In this document: piece by piece, positions 61,736 to 64,000 of the stretch
How the letters are laid out: every line of letters begins with the position of its first letter
How positions within the stretch are numbered: position 1 is the first letter of the stretch
Assembly: GCF_900107035.1 (NCBI RefSeq)
Contig: NZ_FNOJ01000006.1
Coordinates: 1 to 64,000, forward strand
From: Alicyclobacillus hesperidum
GTDB taxonomy: Bacteria > Bacillota > Bacilli > Alicyclobacillales > Alicyclobacillaceae
DNA: 64,000 nucleotides
Direction of reading: 5' to 3'
Translations under genes and position numbers: made by a program
The notes under the pieces: generated by a model
The model's database searches: none
What the model was told of the DNA's origin: nothing
The model's input: only the letters and a program-made list of their open reading frames with translations

Positions 61736-61942
61736 TTAAAGTGACAACGCGGATAGCCAAATGCGCTTCATTTCCTCGACGTAGTACGCATACGCCTCGT
61801 CCTCGACGTCGGCATGGACAATCGCGCGCTCACAATCCAAGCAAATCATTTGGCCGCAAATGTGTATGCCGTACAACTTCGGCTTGTGACAGATGATGCA
61901 TTCCGCCAGCGGCGGCTGCATACTTTCCACTGGATTCATCAT
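61736..61942 (-). CDS. csfB: Anti-sigma factor Gin (CsfB)
   Basis: Gin binds and inhibits sigma-G in the forespore until engulfment is complete, and later inhibits sigma-E. The 68-residue protein has a zinc-binding knuckle with CIICHK and CGQMICLDCE, then a helical C-terminus (EDEAYAYYVEEMKRIWL). Of three adjacent start codons I take ATG 61942, 7 nt after AAGGTG. The location upstream of the yaaO-tmk group matches B. subtilis csfB. An extended -10-like sequence lies upstream, but no clear sigma-F promoter. Confidence 0.88.
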   Translation of the reverse strand: MMNPVESMQPPLAECIICHKPKLYGIHICGQMICLDCERAIVHADVEDEAYAYYVEEMKRIWLSALSL

Positions 61943-62040
61943 CACACATCACCTTCTTCAACTTATACCAACATACCACTGTTGCATACCGCTGTTGGCG
62001 TCCCTCGTTCTAGTTTGTCTCACTTTACTCTTGCCCATAC

Positions 62041-62649
62041 CTACCACACCTGGTGAATGCCAATGAGAATCAGCAGGGCTCCCGCGATGTAAGTCGCCTT
62101 GTCACCTAGGGCCTGCGCTGCATAACGACGGCCTAGATACGCGGCAAGGCCCAACAGGATAAAGGAAAACGCCGTCACGGAGGCTGTCGTCGCCCAGATA
62201 CTCAAATGTGTAACACCTGCGTCAAAACCACCGGCAAATGCGTTTAACGCAAGGGCAATGCCAAGAATAGAAGCCTCCGTCAAGCTGATCGATTGCGAAT
62301 TGTCAAAATCGGCCGCCGCGGGATCGTCGAGAATCCGTCCGATCACGCTGCCATTTCGGCGACGCCGTTTCCGTCGACTGCGGATGGGCTCTGTGATAAC
62401 CCAAAGGCCTACAGCCATAATGACAATGGCACCTAACCAGTTTGAAATCTGTGGGTGAATATAGTGGCTCACGGTATTGCCCACCCAACCAGATAAAAGT
62501 GTCGCGACGCCGCTTATGGCCGCAATAAGCAAGTTTGCAATCGTCGAAATCTGAATTCGCCGCACGCCATATGCAATACCAACGCCTGCATTATCCAAGT
62601 TTGCCGCAATACCAAGCCCTACTAGGGTCAAGATGGTTGCTGTCGTCAC
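62041..62649 (-). CDS. ytaF: Sporulation membrane protein YtaF (MntP-like)
   Basis: The 202-residue membrane protein has about six hydrophobic segments in two similar halves (NLDNAGVGIAYGVRRI in the first, ALNAFAGGFDAGVTHL in the second), which fits the MntP/YtaF family. A charged loop (RSRRKRRRR) separates the halves. Function is unproven; MntP members export Mn, and YtaF is annotated as a sporulation protein. GTG 62649 has GGGGGTGG upstream. It is divergent from the spoVB-type gene and precedes gin. Confidence 0.85.
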   Translation of the reverse strand: MTTATILTLVGLGIAANLDNAGVGIAYGVRRIQISTIANLLIAAISGVATLLSGWVGNTVSHYIHPQISNWLGAIVIMAVGLWVITEPIRSRRKRRRRNGSVIGRILDDPAAADFDNSQSISLTEASILGIALALNAFAGGFDAGVTHLSIWATTASVTAFSFILLGLAAYLGRRYAAQALGDKATYIAGALLILIGIHQVW

Positions 62650-62744
62650 ACGTCGCCACCCCCGGTCTTCTCAGACACCTTATGTGTATGGCCAGTCCTT
62701 GTTTCTGCGCGCAAGGATGGCTTTCCACGGCGATTTTCGGGCTG

Positions 62745-62753
62745 TGCTATAAT
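62745..62753 (+). promoter_or_regulatory. Extended -10 promoter of the spoVB-type gene
   Basis: TGCTATAAT, with the TATAAT hexamer at 62748-62753, lies 24 nt upstream of the GTG start. There is no good -35 at 17 nt. Confidence 0.5.
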
Positions 62754-62776
62754 CTCATCGAAATGGAGGTGGAGAG

Positions 62777-64000
62777 GTGAGTCGACCGGGAACGTCCAGC
62801 CTCGCCCGCGGAGCCTCTCTCTATGTGATTTGTGTCGCCCTGGCTAAAGTGTTAGGGCTTGTCTGGATCATTCCGGTAACGGCCATCATTGGTCAGACCG
62901 GGAACGGCATCTACGGCAATGCGTACGCCATTTACAATATTCTTCAGCAGTTGGCGACAGCCGGCTTCCCACTGGCCATGGGAAAGCTGATCAGCGAACG
63001 GCGCGCAAACGGGGAGCGGCCGGTTGTGGAACACATCTATCGCGTGACGATGAGATCACTATTGGTCTTTAGCGTCTGCGCGTTCCTCATCATGTGGTTT
63101 GGCGCACCCTTGTTCGCTCATGTCATTTCGCTAAAAAGCGGACAGGCGTCCATCGTGCAAAATGTGCCATCGATTCGAGCAGTATCTTTGATGCTACTCG
63201 TCGTTCCCGCGATGAGTGGTCTGCGAGGCTACCTGCAGGGATTTCAAAAGTTAGAAGGACCCGCGTATTCGCAGACATTCGAACAACTTTTTCGCGTCAT
63301 CGCGATGGTGGTTGGGGCATATCTCGTTGTCGACGTCTGGCACCGCGATCGCGCTGTGGATGGCGCTGCGGCTGCCACGTTTGGCGGATTTGTGGGGGGC
63401 GTCGCCGGGCTTTTGCTGCTGATCGGCTTTGCTTGGAAGCTGCGGCGCAAGGAACGCGCTTTTGGCTATGAGGACAGCCCGTTTCGCGATAGGCAAATTC
63501 TCCGGATGGTATATCGACTGGCGCTACCAGTCAGCCTTGGCGGCCTCGTCGTACCCATTGCAAATCTCGTAGACTCTTGGACGGTTACCAATTTGCTTCA
63601 GGCAACTGGGCAAGGTTATTTGCAAGCAGTGGCGAATTACGGCATTCTGACGCGGCAAGCTATGTATCTAGTCATGTTGCCGATGGCGTTCGCCTACGCC
63701 ATCGGCGTCTCTGTGTTGCCAGCTGTATCGGCTGCCCGAGCAAGACGCAGCCATCAGGAACTACAGAGCAGCATCGTGTTCACGTTGCGTAGCATGTTTC
63801 TCATGAGCTTCCCTACGTCTGCGGCATTGCTCGTGTTAAGCCGACCGATCAACGAAGCGCTGTTTGGGACAACGGCCGGATCGGCCATTATTTCGACGGT
63901 TTCGTTTATGAGCATCTTCGCCAGTATGGAACTCATCTCGACGTATATTTTGCAGGGCTTGGGTAAGATGTATCGGCCAGTACGCAATATGTTCATCGGC
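62777..64000 (+). CDS. spoVB: SpoVB-family polysaccharide flippase (partial, 3' end outside window)
   Basis: The open frame runs from GTG 62777 (GGAGG 7 nt upstream) to the right edge without a stop, 408 codons so far. The protein is a polytopic MOP/MATE exporter of the PST group, with about ten membrane segments visible. Motifs are SLARGASLYVICVALAKVLG at the start, GIYGNAYAIYNILQQLATAGFPLAMGKLISE and GYLQGFQ. SpoVB-like and MurJ/YtgP proteins share this pattern; SpoVB is needed for cortex synthesis. The exact subgroup cannot be settled without the C-terminus. Confidence 0.85.
   Translation, partial: MSRPGTSSLARGASLYVICVALAKVLGLVWIIPVTAIIGQTGNGIYGNAYAIYNILQQLATAGFPLAMGKLISERRANGERPVVEHIYRVTMRSLLVFSVCAFLIMWFGAPLFAHVISLKSGQASIVQNVPSIRAVSLMLLVVPAMSGLRGYLQGFQKLEGPAYSQTFEQLFRVIAMVVGAYLVVDVWHRDRAVDGAAAATFGGFVGGVAGLLLLIGFAWKLRRKERAFGYEDSPFRDRQILRMVYRLALPVSLGGLVVPIANLVDSWTVTNLLQATGQGYLQAVANYGILTRQAMYLVMLPMAFAYAIGVSVLPAVSAARARRSHQELQSSIVFTLRSMFLMSFPTSAALLVLSRPINEALFGTTAGSAIISTVSFMSIFASMELISTYILQGLGKMYRPVRNMFIG

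Noticed and set aside
61557-61739. 60-codon plus-strand frame between gin and the small membrane peptide
   Set aside because: No ribosome binding site or recognisable composition; it overlaps the gin terminator region.

Overview
The window is a chromosomal segment of an endospore-forming member of the Bacilli. Base composition is moderately high for the group, many genes start with TTG or GTG, and strong Shine-Dalgarno sequences are common. Gene content and order follow the Bacillus subtilis origin-proximal region from yaaO/csfB to lysS, read right to left here, with several genes missing and some replaced. The closest fit is an Alicyclobacillus-like lineage; that is an inference from gene order and was not checked against any database.

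Layout, left to right. Positions 1-344 hold the promoters and boxA-like leader of an rRNA operon that runs off the left edge. Then, mostly on the minus strand, come lysS-greA, yazB-folK-folP-hslO with an HD-GYP gene, ftsH-hpt-tilS with a YabT-like kinase and YabS-like VWA protein, and spoIIE. A short plus-strand pair (comEB-like deaminase and the 36-residue cortex regulator cmpA) precedes yabR-divIC-yabQ-yabP-rqcP-hup-mazG, spoVT-mfd-fin-pth, prs-glmU, spoVG, ridA-purR-ispE, a cyanophycin pair (cphA-cphB), sspF, veg and yabG.

At the place where ksgA directly follows yabG in B. subtilis, about 15 kb (35.4-50.6 kb) of accessory genes are inserted: a glycosyltransferase, a YkuK-family protein, and an acyl-CoA catabolic island. 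The island has two AMP-forming acyl-CoA ligases, two acyl-CoA dehydrogenases, two SDRs, a thiolase-fold protein with a DUF35 partner, a MaoC pair, a TetR regulator, an ACAD11-type kinase and a carboxylesterase. The kinase, the ACAD11-type dehydrogenase, an SDR and a ligase together resemble the Lva 4-hydroxyacyl-CoA route. Two near-consensus CcpA sites and one TetR-like palindrome suggest regulation by carbon source and by acyl-CoA.

The conserved order then resumes: ksgA-rnmV-tatD-metG behind a Met T-box, abrB in the opposite direction, rsmI, yabA-ricT-holB-darA-tmk and an Orn/Lys/Arg decarboxylase. After these come a 34-residue membrane peptide, gin (csfB), ytaF and the start of a SpoVB-type flippase that is cut by the right edge.

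The region mixes housekeeping (translation, tRNA modification, nucleotide and cell-wall precursor supply) with sporulation control: SpoIIE, Fin, Gin, SpoVT, AbrB, SpoVG, YabG, YabP/Q and CmpA. Promoter-like sequences for sigma-A, sigma-H, sigma-G/F and Spo0A-type control are visible where B. subtilis biology predicts them. No insertion sequence, prophage, CRISPR array or tRNA gene was seen.
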